Below, piece after piece: positions 17,691-26,505 of a stretch of 64,000 nucleotides of DNA (positions within the stretch are counted from its first letter, which is position 1; every line of letters starts with the position of its first letter). The notes beneath the pieces are model-generated. The model was given only the letters and a program-made list of their open reading frames with translations. It searched no databases and was not told where the DNA came from. The stretch is from an uncultured Blautia sp. (GTDB taxonomy: Bacteria; Bacillota; Clostridia; Lachnospirales; Lachnospiraceae): assembly GCA_937900135.1 (NCBI GenBank), contig CALCDJ010000056.1:1-64000 (forward strand), given 5' to 3'. The translations under genes were made by a program, and so were the position numbers.

Positions 17691-18614
17691 TCAGTTCTCT
17701 TTGAAGTTCAAAGCCAGCTTCGCAAAAAAGTCTTCCAGCGTCAGTCGGGCATCCAGATACTTATAGACCCGGATCTCCCGGTTATCCTGTCCGTGAATAT
17801 AAGTCATATCTTCTGCAATCCTTGGCGCCGGAACCAGATCATAGCTGACTTTTTCCAGTTCTTCCATAAGAACGGCAATGGTTCCCTGATCTCCCAGACC
17901 CCAGATTTCTCCATGGGGCCATGCCATTTCATATTTGGCTGCAAATTCGTTGAATTCCACCATCTGACGGAACAGGTATTCTCCAATCTTTCCACAGGGG
18001 CGAACTTTTAACTGAAGTTCTGCCAGAGATACTGCCATCACCTTATAAAGGCTCATTGGCACCTGCCACAGAGGTACCTTGGAAGAAAATACCACATTGG
18101 CGGCATGAATATCCATCATCAGATTAAATTCAAACCCTCCCTTGGGATAATCCCCGCCGCCGATCCAGATTACTGTCATGCGCTCTGCAATTTCCGGCTT
18201 TAACAAAAGCGCGCAGGCCACGTCAGTCAGCGCACCCTGGCAGGCGATATAAAGGGGACGTGTATCCTCTTTCATGGCTTCCTCGATAATAAATCTGGCG
18301 CCCTCGGAATCAATGGGCGTATGTTCATCAGAAAGTCCTGTTGCTGCTCCCATCAAAACCGGGTACTGATCGGTAAGTCCCATAAGATCCATTACCTTTA
18401 TGATTTCATCATAGCTCGCCTTTGCCGTTCCTTCTGTGCCATAGTTCTGAGGATTCTTCCAGAAATGACCTGCCACCAGGCCTTTTACATCAAATCTTGG
18501 GGTCATGAGATGATGGGCAACGGCAAACTGATCATCTGCCTCATTTTTACAGTCTGTATGTACAATAACACGAACCTTTTTGTTTTCCGGCACTGTATAT
18601 TCATAATTCCACAT
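17691..18614 (-). CDS. Nucleoside-hydrolase-like protein
   Basis: A 307-residue protein with the inosine-uridine nucleoside hydrolase fold. The calcium/ribose motif is present as TDCKNEADDQ (D21, D27, D28). A middle FNLMMDIHAA motif and a late GLGDQG Asp also match the family. Its place in a beta-glucoside operon is odd for a purine or pyrimidine salvage enzyme. It may split an N- or O-glycosidic bond in the same plant-derived substrate, or salvage another sugar. An AGGAGG lies 8 nt before the ATG. Biochemical function is not settled. Confidence 0.75.
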   Translation of the reverse strand: MWNYEYTVPENKKVRVIVHTDCKNEADDQFAVAHHLMTPRFDVKGLVAGHFWKNPQNYGTEGTAKASYDEIIKVMDLMGLTDQYPVLMGAATGLSDEHTPIDSEGARFIIEEAMKEDTRPLYIACQGALTDVACALLLKPEIAERMTVIWIGGGDYPKGGFEFNLMMDIHAANVVFSSKVPLWQVPMSLYKVMAVSLAELQLKVRPCGKIGEYLFRQMVEFNEFAAKYEMAWPHGEIWGLGDQGTIAVLMEELEKVSYDLVPAPRIAEDMTYIHGQDNREIRVYKYLDARLTLEDFFAKLALNFKEN

Positions 18615-18646
18615 AATTACGTTCCTCCTGTATCTGTTTTATCACG

Positions 18647-18693
18647 AAAAGACTCTGACAGATACTCTATGTCAAACTCTGTCGGAGCCTTTT
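18647..18693 (-). terminator. Attenuator-like hairpin after the GPH gene
   Basis: A 15-position stem (AAAAGACTCTGACAG with CTGTCGGAGCCTTTT, one mismatch and one G-T pair) lies between the symporter gene and the genes downstream. It carries TTTT on its minus-strand exit and probably reduces readthrough into the enzyme genes. Confidence 0.6.
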
Positions 18694-18708
18694 CCTGTTT
18701 TTAAAATG

Positions 18709-20145
18709 TTATTTATTTGTTTCTTTCTGACGGTCATTCAGCTCTGCACGAATCTGAGGATATTTTTTATCCAGGTCATAGGGAATCATGATCAGGATTG
18801 CAATCACCGTAGAGATCAGAGACAGACCACCGAAGGCAAAGTTGATGGCGGTATGTGTCTGTGGGAAGTTTGCTGCAATATCCAGTCCCTCTGCAATCGC
18901 TGCATCCATCTTTGCCGCATCGTAGTTACCCCAAACCAGGAGTGCAGATACAACTGCAGAGGCAGAAGCAGAAGACAGTTTGTTCATAAATCCGGAAAGT
19001 GCATTCTGGGTGCCGCCAAGGTTTCTTCCCACCTGCCATTCCGTATAATCAAAAATATCCGGCATCATGGAGAAGAACATACTGGAACGGAAGCCAAAGC
19101 CAAGACCGATCAGGCCCAGAGAAACGGTTGCAATGGTTCCATTTGAAGTAAAGAACAGAATGGCATAACCGATCACGTCCACAACAGCGCCAAACTGCAT
19201 TAATTTTACCTTTGCTACTCCTTTTCCGTTCAGGTAAGCAGCCAGGATCATGGTTGGAATGGCAAGGAGTGTCAACAGTGTCAGCGCGGTTGGCATCTGA
19301 GAAGCATCTCCTACAATGTAGCTGTAGTAATACTGCATGGCTCCATACATACCCAGGTATCCCAGAAACAGGAAGAATACCAGTCCCAGAAGCATGATAT
19401 AGTATTTGTTTTTAAATACATTTTTCAGGTCCTTCAAAAGAGAACTTTTCTCAGCACTCTGTGTAGGAGGATTGATTTCCACGGTACTTGCCACACAGAT
19501 GGAAATGATCACAATTACAATAATACCAAGTACAATGTTTGTGTTACGATATCCCGCTGCCAGAGCTGCTCCGGTTGCATCTTTAGAGCCAGCAAAGTAA
19601 TATACCATTGGAAGCACAAACAGAGAAGAGGTTAAAGAACCAAGATTGGAGAACACAGTACGTGTCGTTGCAATTTTGGTACGCTCGGTAGCGGACGGAG
19701 ACAGAGCCGTTACAATAGGTGCCATGGGAATATTTACCAGTGTATATCCAAATGAGAAGATAATATAGGTAATGTATGCCCATGCAAGTTTGCCGCCCTC
19801 ACTCCAGCCGGTGGGTACAGAGAATAACAGTACCATGCCCACAGCAAGAACCGGAGCCCCTATCAGCATCCAGGGACGATAACGGCCCATTTTTGTATCG
19901 GTACGGTCTAACATAGCTCCTACCATGTAGTCTGTTAATGCATCAATAAATTTGGTTACTACAAACATAAATCCTACTGCACCAGCAGAGATTCCTGCAC
20001 AGTTTGTGTAATAGAACAGAAGATAGGTATTGGCCAGAAGATATGCCAGGTTACAGGCATAATCACTGATGCCGAAGCCGATACGCTGTCTCCATTTGAA
20101 GCTTTTTGTCTCATAATAAGCTGCTTCATGTTTTAAGATCTGCAT
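18709..20145 (-). CDS. GPH family glycoside:cation symporter
   Basis: A 478-residue, 12-segment transporter of the glycoside-pentoside-hexuronide family (MelB/YicJ/XynB-like). The N-terminal IGFGISDYACNLAY and DALTDYMVGAMLDRTDTKMGRYRPW motifs are family hallmarks. It imports unmodified glycosides with Na+ or H+. The start is ATG 20145 with GGGAGG 8 nt upstream; a longer frame is out of place relative to the promoter. It is the first gene of the operon that continues to 13715. Absence of a fused EIIA domain agrees with the lack of PTS genes. Confidence 0.92.
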   Translation of the reverse strand: MQILKHEAAYYETKSFKWRQRIGFGISDYACNLAYLLANTYLLFYYTNCAGISAGAVGFMFVVTKFIDALTDYMVGAMLDRTDTKMGRYRPWMLIGAPVLAVGMVLLFSVPTGWSEGGKLAWAYITYIIFSFGYTLVNIPMAPIVTALSPSATERTKIATTRTVFSNLGSLTSSLFVLPMVYYFAGSKDATGAALAAGYRNTNIVLGIIVIVIISICVASTVEINPPTQSAEKSSLLKDLKNVFKNKYYIMLLGLVFFLFLGYLGMYGAMQYYYSYIVGDASQMPTALTLLTLLAIPTMILAAYLNGKGVAKVKLMQFGAVVDVIGYAILFFTSNGTIATVSLGLIGLGFGFRSSMFFSMMPDIFDYTEWQVGRNLGGTQNALSGFMNKLSSASASAVVSALLVWGNYDAAKMDAAIAEGLDIAANFPQTHTAINFAFGGLSLISTVIAILIMIPYDLDKKYPQIRAELNDRQKETNK

Positions 20146-20205
20146 CTTACTTTCCTCCCTTGTATCCGGCTGTCTGCGCCGGTTTTCCTTTGTTTTGATA
20201 GGTTC

Positions 20206-20211
20206 ATTATA
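20206..20211 (-). promoter_or_regulatory. -10 box of the GPH operon, no matching -35
   Basis: A perfect TATAAT on the minus strand. The -35 place (about 20229-20234) reads TATTTT, a poor match, which suggests an activator-dependent promoter. Palindromic sites lie next to it. Confidence 0.5.
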
Positions 20212-20230
20212 GAGAAAAAAGCAAAACCAA

Positions 20231-20261
20231 AATATCATTTTTTTGATATTTATATCAAAAA
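20231..20261. promoter_or_regulatory. Palindromic operator array upstream of the GPH operon
   Basis: Two overlapping inverted repeats share the half-site TGATAT. AATATCA/TGATATT covers 20231-20250, and a perfect 10-bp pair TTTTTGATAT/ATATCAAAAA covers 20240-20261. They sit at the -35 position of the GPH promoter and just behind the AraC-type gene, so that regulator is the likely binder. Confidence 0.55.
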
Positions 20262-20285
20262 TCCGCTCTCTTTTTCAGGAGCGGA
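20262..20285 (-). terminator. Terminator of the AraC-type gene
   Basis: Stem TCCGCTC/GAGCGGA followed by ATTTTTG on the minus strand; it overlaps the last codons of the regulator gene. Confidence 0.65.
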
Positions 20286-21465
20286 ATTCTTTTTCTTTAT
20301 ATCGATTGCGATACTGCTTTGGTGTCATATGCATATATTTTTTGAACACACTTCCAAAATGACTCTGAGAATAAAAACATACATAATCACTGATTTCCGA
20401 CAGTGAAGCTTCTGAATACCGGAGAAGATTGGCTGCCCGCTCTACCCGAAAATGCAGAAGATAATCCTGAATACTCATCCCCATATCTTCCTTAAAGCAT
20501 CGGGAAAGATGGCTCTGACTGATGCCCAGCTGTTTCGCCACCTGCTCCAGACTGATTTTTTTGTTGTAATTTTTTTGGATAAAGTCCTTGCATTGCTCTG
20601 TATAACTGGAATTACATTTTTTTCTCTTTGTCTCTGCCACCAGACTGGTAAATTCATAGACTGATTTTCGATTATACTCCAAAAGTTCCTCCCGGCTGGT
20701 GGATTTATCAATGTGATTGATAAAGATATCGCTGAGACGATAAGCCTCCGTGGGAGAAACACCCCCGGAAATCGCTTCCCTGGTTGCCATGGCAATAGAA
20801 ACGATCGCCAGATTCTTCTGGTGATTCACCTGCTTGCCGGACAAAATCCCGGAGTGCTCCATCAGGGCATCCATGCGTTCCAGAATCTCCCCGGTGTTTC
20901 CCTCCCGGATACAGTCCATCACATATCGTTCCTCCTGATAAGTATGATGGGAAATGTCTTCGTCAATCCGTCTCATATCGATTTTGGTATTCTCCCGGTC
21001 TACCATAAGTCTATCTGTAGAAAGGGCAAGACCATTGGCATCCCAGATTTCTTCCACGGTAACAGTCTTGTTTTCCCCAAGTTCATAAAGCAAGCCAGCG
21101 AAATTCAACAACCGCATGACGGTACTTTTTTTCGGCTTTTTTTTCAGAGTATCCGGGATCTGATAAGCCCGGATATACTGATTCAACTGGATAAAATTCA
21201 GTTCCTCCATGCATACAGGGCCGGTAAAAAAATAGCCTTTTTTTGTCCTGACACATACAAAGTACAAGGCATGTGCATCCTGATACAAAACCGGAAGCTT
21301 CTGAGCATCGGTCTTTTGGATCAGCAGCTCTACCAGGGTCCTGGAGTGAAGAAAAGGACTTTCTTCTTCCATATAATTTCCAAAACTTTTCAGTTCTTCT
21401 TTCCCTTTTTCCTTCCAGAACACCGGCATTCCCCATAGAAATTCCAGTTTTTTCATGTACTCCAT
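20275..21465 (-). CDS. AraC family transcriptional regulator (sensor + HTH)
   Basis: A 396-residue cytoplasmic regulator. The N-terminal 270 residues form a sensor-like region rich in aromatic residues; the C-terminal ~100 residues hold the double helix-turn-helix of AraC/XylS proteins (ISLEQVAKQLGISQSHLSRCFKEDMG, then SQSHFGSVFKKYMHMTPKQYR). The start is set at ATG 21465 because a longer frame to 21624 would read through a GC-rich terminator hairpin. It lies directly upstream of the GPH operon in the same direction and probably activates it in response to a beta-glucoside. Confidence 0.85.
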   Translation of the reverse strand: MEYMKKLEFLWGMPVFWKEKGKEELKSFGNYMEEESPFLHSRTLVELLIQKTDAQKLPVLYQDAHALYFVCVRTKKGYFFTGPVCMEELNFIQLNQYIRAYQIPDTLKKKPKKSTVMRLLNFAGLLYELGENKTVTVEEIWDANGLALSTDRLMVDRENTKIDMRRIDEDISHHTYQEERYVMDCIREGNTGEILERMDALMEHSGILSGKQVNHQKNLAIVSIAMATREAISGGVSPTEAYRLSDIFINHIDKSTSREELLEYNRKSVYEFTSLVAETKRKKCNSSYTEQCKDFIQKNYNKKISLEQVAKQLGISQSHLSRCFKEDMGMSIQDYLLHFRVERAANLLRYSEASLSEISDYVCFYSQSHFGSVFKKYMHMTPKQYRNRYKEKEFRS

Positions 21466-21572
21466 CACAAAACCCTCTTCTGCTCTTTTTTTACATAAAA
21501 GTCTACGATATCCTCTTTCAAAATTCAACAAAATCTGGCCTTTTCTATTTTTCAACTGCATTTTAACCACCA

Positions 21573-21597
21573 ACAGCCGGACAGATTGTCCGGCTGT
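21573..21597 (-). terminator. Hairpin at the end of the apiose-type operon
   Basis: A perfect 11-bp stem, ACAGCCGGACA with TGTCCGGCTGT, with a 3-nt loop, 32 bp beyond the FGGY kinase stop. The T run is weak on the minus strand, so termination may be partial. Confidence 0.6.
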
Positions 21598-21628
21598 AAA
21601 ACTTTTATTTTTATGAAATCTCATTCTA

Positions 21629-23107
21629 TTAATGTGTCAGTACCTGAGATACGGCATGTTTCCATCCTGCATATTTCTCTTCCCGTACTTCTTTGTCCAT
21701 CTTAGGTTCAAAACGGGTACGGCTCATTTTTGCAAACAGTTCTTCTCGTTCATAGATGCCTGCTGCAATTCCTGCCGCATATGCAGCTCCGATTCCGGAT
21801 AATTCTTCTGCGGAAGGTACCTGCACAGCCACGTGGGCCATATCGCTCTGGAACTGCATCAGATACTGATTCCTTGTGGGTCCTCCATCTACTCGAAGTT
21901 CCCCGATTTCAATGCCGGATTCCTCACTCATGGCTTCGATTACATCCGTAATCTGGTAAGCGATACAATCCAGTCCTGCCCGTACTACCTCTGCCCGTTT
22001 GGTGGTTCTTGTGACACCACTTAAAATTCCGGCGGCATCACTGTCCCAGTATGGCGCTCCCAGTCCGGTAAAGGCTGGAACCAGATATGTTTTGTCGTTG
22101 GGATTGGCTGCAAGAGCCAGCGCTTCTGTTTCTCCCGGAGAAGAAATCAGCTCCAGGTCGTCCTTTAACCAGGTAATGACTGCACCGGTATAATTGATAT
22201 TTCCTTCCAGTACATAATTCACTTCCCCGTTTAATTTCCAGGCAAGGGAGGTTACCACCCGTCTGCTGAATACCGGTTCTTTTCCAATGTTCATCATAAT
22301 GGAAGATCCGGTTCCATAAGTGGTTTTAATCATTCCCCGGTCAATGCATCCCTGTCCGAACAGCGCTCCATGGGAATCCCCAAGAACCCCACGGATGGGA
22401 ATGGGCTTTTCCAGATAGCCGTCAAAATCTGTCCTTCCATATTCCCCGTCAGAATCTGTCAGTTCTGCCAGAGCGCAGGTGGGAATCTGGAAGAGTTCAC
22501 ACACCTCTTCATCCCAACAGAGTCTGGAAATATCAAACATCTGGGTACGGGACGCATTGGAATAATCCGTACGGAATTCTTTACCCTTAGTCAATTTATA
22601 TACCAGCCAGCTGTCAATGGTTCCACAGCAAAGCTCTCCTTTGTCCGCTTTTTCCTTTGCGCCTTCCACATTTTGAAGAACCCAGGCAATTTTGGCTGCA
22701 GAAAAATAAGGGGAAAGCTGCAGCCCCGTATGGGAACGGATCATTTCTCCGTGCCCCTCTGCCTCCAGTTTCTCGCAGATGGCCGCGCCTCTTGCACACT
22801 GCCATACCACGGCATTATAAACCGGTTTGCCGCTGGTCCGCTCCCAGACCATGGCGGTTTCTCTCTGATTGCTGATTCCAAGAACTGCAATCTCCTTTTT
22901 ATCGATTCCGGCCTTTTCCACAAGATTTTTTACCGCCTGAACGGTATTGGTATAAATCTCCTCCGGATCATGCTCCACCCAACCCCGCTCATCAATATAC
23001 TGTTTATGGGGCAGGTCTGTCCGGCAGAGAAGGCTTCCCTCCTCATCAAAGAGGAGGGCCTTGGTTCCCTGTGTACTCTGGTCGATTCCCAATACATATC
23101 TGCTCAT
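21629..23107 (-). CDS. Glycerol-kinase-like FGGY kinase (candidate D-apulose kinase)
   Basis: A 492-residue FGGY kinase closest in motifs to glycerol kinase. The residues that hold glycerol in GlpK are kept: R82-E83 in NQRET, W102, Y134 in SPYFSAAK, and catalytic D244 in LGDSHG (GlpK usually has GDQ). No glpF, glpD or glpO gene is near. Instead it ends an operon with a FucI-like isomerase and split transketolase. D-apulose carries a glycerol-like bis(hydroxymethyl)carbinol end, so a kinase of this subtype suits apulose 4-phosphorylation (ApsK role). Glycerol or dihydroxyacetone remain possible substrates. Confidence 0.8.
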   Translation of the reverse strand: MSRYVLGIDQSTQGTKALLFDEEGSLLCRTDLPHKQYIDERGWVEHDPEEIYTNTVQAVKNLVEKAGIDKKEIAVLGISNQRETAMVWERTSGKPVYNAVVWQCARGAAICEKLEAEGHGEMIRSHTGLQLSPYFSAAKIAWVLQNVEGAKEKADKGELCCGTIDSWLVYKLTKGKEFRTDYSNASRTQMFDISRLCWDEEVCELFQIPTCALAELTDSDGEYGRTDFDGYLEKPIPIRGVLGDSHGALFGQGCIDRGMIKTTYGTGSSIMMNIGKEPVFSRRVVTSLAWKLNGEVNYVLEGNINYTGAVITWLKDDLELISSPGETEALALAANPNDKTYLVPAFTGLGAPYWDSDAAGILSGVTRTTKRAEVVRAGLDCIAYQITDVIEAMSEESGIEIGELRVDGGPTRNQYLMQFQSDMAHVAVQVPSAEELSGIGAAYAAGIAAGIYEREELFAKMSRTRFEPKMDKEVREEKYAGWKHAVSQVLTH

Positions 23108-23108
23108 A

Positions 23109-24041
23109 TTATTTCACCAATTCTGCTGCTTTTTTTGCAATTCCTTCTGCATTTAATCCGTAGTAATCAAATACTTCTTTGGAAGTTCCGGTGATTACCG
23201 GCGCATCCGGAAGGCTTAAATTCACTACTTTTCTCGGGCATTCACTGCCTACCACCTGGCTTACCATGGAACCCAGTCCGCCGAAAGGCGCATGTTCTTC
23301 TACAGTCAGAACTGCTTTGGCATTTTCTGCTGCCTTTACCACCGCTGCTTTGTCAAGAGGCTTTATACAGTACATATCTACAACCGTTGCGCTGATGCCC
23401 TGTTCTTTTAACAATGCTGCTGCGTCTACTGCCGGTTTTACCATTTCGCCGCAGGCGATGATAGCCACATCGGTACCTTCACAGACAACCGTTGCTTTGT
23501 CCATCTCAAATGGCACATGATCTTCTTCATAAACCGGATCTACCGCATTACGTCCCACACGGATATAAGCTGGTTTTTCATCCTTCAGAAGCGCTTTTAC
23601 CAGTTCTCTTGTCTGTAAGTGATCGCTGGGAATATACACACGCATATTGGGGATGGCTGCCATAGCTGCGATATCCTGTGCAGAATGGTGGCTCATTCCC
23701 AGAGCGCCGTAGCTGACGCCGCCGCTGATTCCGATCAGTTTTACATTGGTATTGGAGTAAGCCACATCCACCTTTGCCTGCTCATAACTTCTTGTGGAAA
23801 GGAAGCAGGCGGGAGAAACCGCATATGCTTTTTTTCCGCATTTGGCAAGTCCTGCTGAAATACTTACCAGATTCTGCTCTGCAATACCGGTTTCCACAAA
23901 CTGTTCCGGATAGGTATCTGCAAAAGGAGTAAAGGAACCGCTGCCTCTGGAATCGCTGCACAATGCCACAATGTCCTTATCTGTTTTTGCTGCTTCCATC
24001 AAAATCTCACAAATCATCTGTTTATTGGCAATTTTACTCAT
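23109..24041 (-). CDS. Split transketolase, C-terminal subunit
   Basis: A 310-residue subunit with the pyrimidine-binding and C-terminal transketolase domains. E55 in TGIAEQN is the Glu that activates thiamine diphosphate. It must pair with the N-terminal subunit to work, and its start overlaps that gene by 8 nt, with AAAGGAGG ahead. Split transketolases that sit beside an isomerase and an FGGY kinase include apulose-4-phosphate transketolase (AptA/AptB), which makes xylulose 5-phosphate and dihydroxyacetone phosphate. Ordinary pentose-phosphate transketolase is the alternative. Confidence 0.85.
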   Translation of the reverse strand: MSKIANKQMICEILMEAAKTDKDIVALCSDSRGSGSFTPFADTYPEQFVETGIAEQNLVSISAGLAKCGKKAYAVSPACFLSTRSYEQAKVDVAYSNTNVKLIGISGGVSYGALGMSHHSAQDIAAMAAIPNMRVYIPSDHLQTRELVKALLKDEKPAYIRVGRNAVDPVYEEDHVPFEMDKATVVCEGTDVAIIACGEMVKPAVDAAALLKEQGISATVVDMYCIKPLDKAAVVKAAENAKAVLTVEEHAPFGGLGSMVSQVVGSECPRKVVNLSLPDAPVITGTSKEVFDYYGLNAEGIAKKAAELVK

Positions 24042-24867
24042 GAAGGGCAGCCTCCTTTCTCGCTTCTAAATCTTTCATGATTTCGTTATACTCTTCCTCA
24101 TTTGGTACATGATGATGCCATCCTGCCTTGTTTTCCATAACCGGAGAACCACAGCCCTTAATGGTATTGGCGATCAGTACCGTTGGTTTTCCTTTTACAG
24201 TTTTTGCTTCTTCAAATGCTGCGATCAGCTGGTCAATGCTGTTTCCGTCCTTCACATCGATCACATTCCAGCCAAAGCTTCTGAATCTTTCATGAAGATC
24301 ATCGTGATGCATCACATCTTCGGTGTTTCCGGAAATCTGCAGACGGTTTCTGTCAACCACCGCACAAAGGTTATCCAGCTTGTAGTGAGAAGCTGCCATA
24401 GCGCCTTCCCACACAGATCCTTCTGCCAGTTCGCCATCGCCCATTACTGTATATACACGGTAGTCTTTTTTGTTCATCTTTCCTGCCAGAGCCATGCCGA
24501 CGCATACCGGAAGTCCATGTCCCAGGGAACCGGAGTTCATTTCAATGCCCGGAAGTTTGTTGTTTGGATGTCCAATGAATTTGGAACCAAATTTACTGAA
24601 TTTTTCCAGTACCTCTTCCAGAGGGAAAAAGCCTTTCTTCGCAAGTACGGCATACAGCGCTTCCACAGAATGCCCTTTACTCATAACAAATCTGTCCCGG
24701 TCATCGTCTTCCATATTTTCCGGGCTGATGTTCATTTCTTTAAAATATAACGCGATCAATGTATCGATCACACTCATGTCGCCGCCGATGTGTCCGGCTT
24801 TTCCGGCACAAATGATTTCAATGACATCTTTTCTTAACTCATAAGATAAAGCGGTCAGATTTTCCAT
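24034..24867 (-). CDS. Split transketolase, N-terminal subunit
   Basis: A 277-residue thiamine-diphosphate-binding subunit. The TPP/Mg motif runs from GDGELAEG (143-150) to N174; GHIGGDMS (25-32) and GSLGHGLP (113-120) carry the family's glycines and histidines. The start at 24867 follows GGAGAGAAGG. Gene order isomerase, N-subunit, C-subunit, kinase with overlaps or gaps under 20 nt shows one mRNA and 1:1 translation. See the C-terminal subunit for the proposed reaction. Confidence 0.88.
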   Translation of the reverse strand: MENLTALSYELRKDVIEIICAGKAGHIGGDMSVIDTLIALYFKEMNISPENMEDDDRDRFVMSKGHSVEALYAVLAKKGFFPLEEVLEKFSKFGSKFIGHPNNKLPGIEMNSGSLGHGLPVCVGMALAGKMNKKDYRVYTVMGDGELAEGSVWEGAMAASHYKLDNLCAVVDRNRLQISGNTEDVMHHDDLHERFRSFGWNVIDVKDGNSIDQLIAAFEEAKTVKGKPTVLIANTIKGCGSPVMENKAGWHHHVPNEEEYNEIMKDLEARKEAALHE

Positions 24868-24881
24868 TTCCTTCTCTCCTC

Positions 24882-26282
24882 TCATTCTCCTCTTAAATAT
24901 GCTTTTACATCTTCTTCAATGGGATCGTATAAATCCGGAGCCACGCCAATGTATTTACATGCCTCGTACAGTACCGGCACTACATCTTTATGAATACCAA
25001 CACAGTGATGGATGTATGGTCCTTCTACGATCTTCGCTTCCAGACGTTTGATGTTGTCTACCTCAACCCAGAGATAGGTACCCATGCCTTTTGGTCCATC
25101 CACGCCTTTGGCATTTCCAAGAAGCAGAGAATATTCTCCATTGTCGCCGTCAAATCTTGCCAGAGTGATCTCACCGTGTTTTGCTTCTGCGGTGATTGCT
25201 CCCGGATGGTCAAATGCCAGCGGATAGGTAATCTTCGGTGTTTCTCTTGCCACAGAAATCGGCCATGGTCCACAGTGCTGGAGAAGTTCTCCGTTTTCGA
25301 TATCCGGATGACGAATGGTCCAGTCTGCAAAGAAGCTTCTTGTCTCTCCCATGCCGGCAGCTTCTACCATTAAAGCTGTAATTGCGCCATGAATATCGGT
25401 CTCACAGACAACCGGGATGCCTTCCTCATTGAGAAGAGAATTGGCTGCACATGGCATAATACCCAGTTCACACTGCAGCTGATTCCAGCACTGGATGGCA
25501 GCTGCCTGACAGCCATATTTGGTGATCAGGTTCTTCATGGCAACCTTCAATGCCGCTACATTTTCCAGTTCCTCTTCCTTCACTTCGATGATCATCTTCT
25601 CTTTGCAGTATGCGATCACCTTGGCAACTTCTGTGCCTTCTTCTTTTACTTTTTTCACTTCATCGGTAAGCTCCGGCATTGGAATCGGAGAAAGCTGAAT
25701 GTTGAATTTTTCCAGCAGTTCTCCTTCGTTGCACATGGTAGTCCAGAAATCAAATGGTCTTGTGGAAATCTGAAGGATTCTCATGTTGCGGAATTTCTTT
25801 ACCACATTACATACAGCCAGGAAATCACGAATGCCACGTTCAAATACCGGATCATTAAGACGGCAGTTGGTCATGTATGTAAATGGAATACGGAATCTTC
25901 TTAATACCTTACCTGTGGCAAACAATCCGCACTGGGTATCACGAAGACGAACTCCATCTGGCTCCGGACGTTCATCTAATGGTCCCCATAAAAGAACCGG
26001 TACGTTCAGTTCCTTTGCAAGACGGGCACATTCATATTCTGTTCCGAAATTGCAGTGAGGCAGGAACAGACCGTCAATCTTTTCCGCTTTAAACTTCTCT
26101 GCGATTTTCTTCATATCTTCATCGTTATAAAGAAGTCCTTCTTCATTAATATCAGTAATATCTACAAAATCCACGCCCAGTTCTTTCAGTCTGTCTGCAG
26201 TCAGCCCTCTGTATTTAATGGCATCCGGCGCGCTGAAAATACTTCTTCTTGTTGGTGCATACCCTAATTTAATGTGGTCCAT
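24882..26282 (-). CDS. L-fucose-isomerase-like ketol isomerase (candidate D-apiose isomerase)
   Basis: A 466-residue protein of the L-fucose/L-arabinose isomerase fold. It shows the Rossmann-like N-part (LFLPHCNFGTE), a middle AIQCWNQLQ segment and CETDIHGAITALM, the region that supplies a metal-binding acidic residue and the linking helix in FucI-type enzymes. It converts an aldose to a ketose using Mn2+. The companion genes (kinase and transketolase, no aldolase or epimerase) point to a ketose whose phosphate can be split by a transketolase directly, as with D-apiose. Exact substrate and orthology to ApsI are not proven. Confidence 0.78.
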   Translation of the reverse strand: MDHIKLGYAPTRRSIFSAPDAIKYRGLTADRLKELGVDFVDITDINEEGLLYNDEDMKKIAEKFKAEKIDGLFLPHCNFGTEYECARLAKELNVPVLLWGPLDERPEPDGVRLRDTQCGLFATGKVLRRFRIPFTYMTNCRLNDPVFERGIRDFLAVCNVVKKFRNMRILQISTRPFDFWTTMCNEGELLEKFNIQLSPIPMPELTDEVKKVKEEGTEVAKVIAYCKEKMIIEVKEEELENVAALKVAMKNLITKYGCQAAAIQCWNQLQCELGIMPCAANSLLNEEGIPVVCETDIHGAITALMVEAAGMGETRSFFADWTIRHPDIENGELLQHCGPWPISVARETPKITYPLAFDHPGAITAEAKHGEITLARFDGDNGEYSLLLGNAKGVDGPKGMGTYLWVEVDNIKRLEAKIVEGPYIHHCVGIHKDVVPVLYEACKYIGVAPDLYDPIEEDVKAYLRGE

Positions 26283-26351
26283 TTGTTTTTCCTCCCTGTT
26301 TATACGTTTTATTTTTGTTTTTATGACAGATCGATATTTCTGGTTTCTTTC

Positions 26352-26386
26352 TCTTTGTTTCTAAACACTATTATAAACTGTTTACA
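26352..26386. promoter_or_regulatory. Two dyad sites upstream of the isomerase operon
   Basis: TGTTTCTAAACA (26356-26367) and TATAAACTGTTTACA (26372-26386) are short dyads with AAAC/GTTT half-sites like those of the 22-bp palindrome at 26506. They lie 75-105 bp before the isomerase start and may be secondary LacI-type operators. Confidence 0.4.
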
Positions 26387-26505
26387 TATTTTTTCAATAT
26401 ACTTTTATGTATTTTTTCGTAAAACATGATTTTTCACAATTTTTTTCCGCTTTTTTTGTATATCTTCCCTAATTCTTTCCGGCTTTTCCCTCATTCCACA
26501 GCTCA

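Noticed and set aside
20275..21624. Longer start for the AraC regulator
   Set aside because: The extra 53 codons would pass through a perfect 11-bp terminator hairpin and have no ribosome-binding site.
21629..23107. Simple call as glycerol kinase GlpK
   Set aside because: Residues allow it, but no glycerol uptake or oxidation gene is near and the operon partners point to a ketose. Kept as an alternative only.
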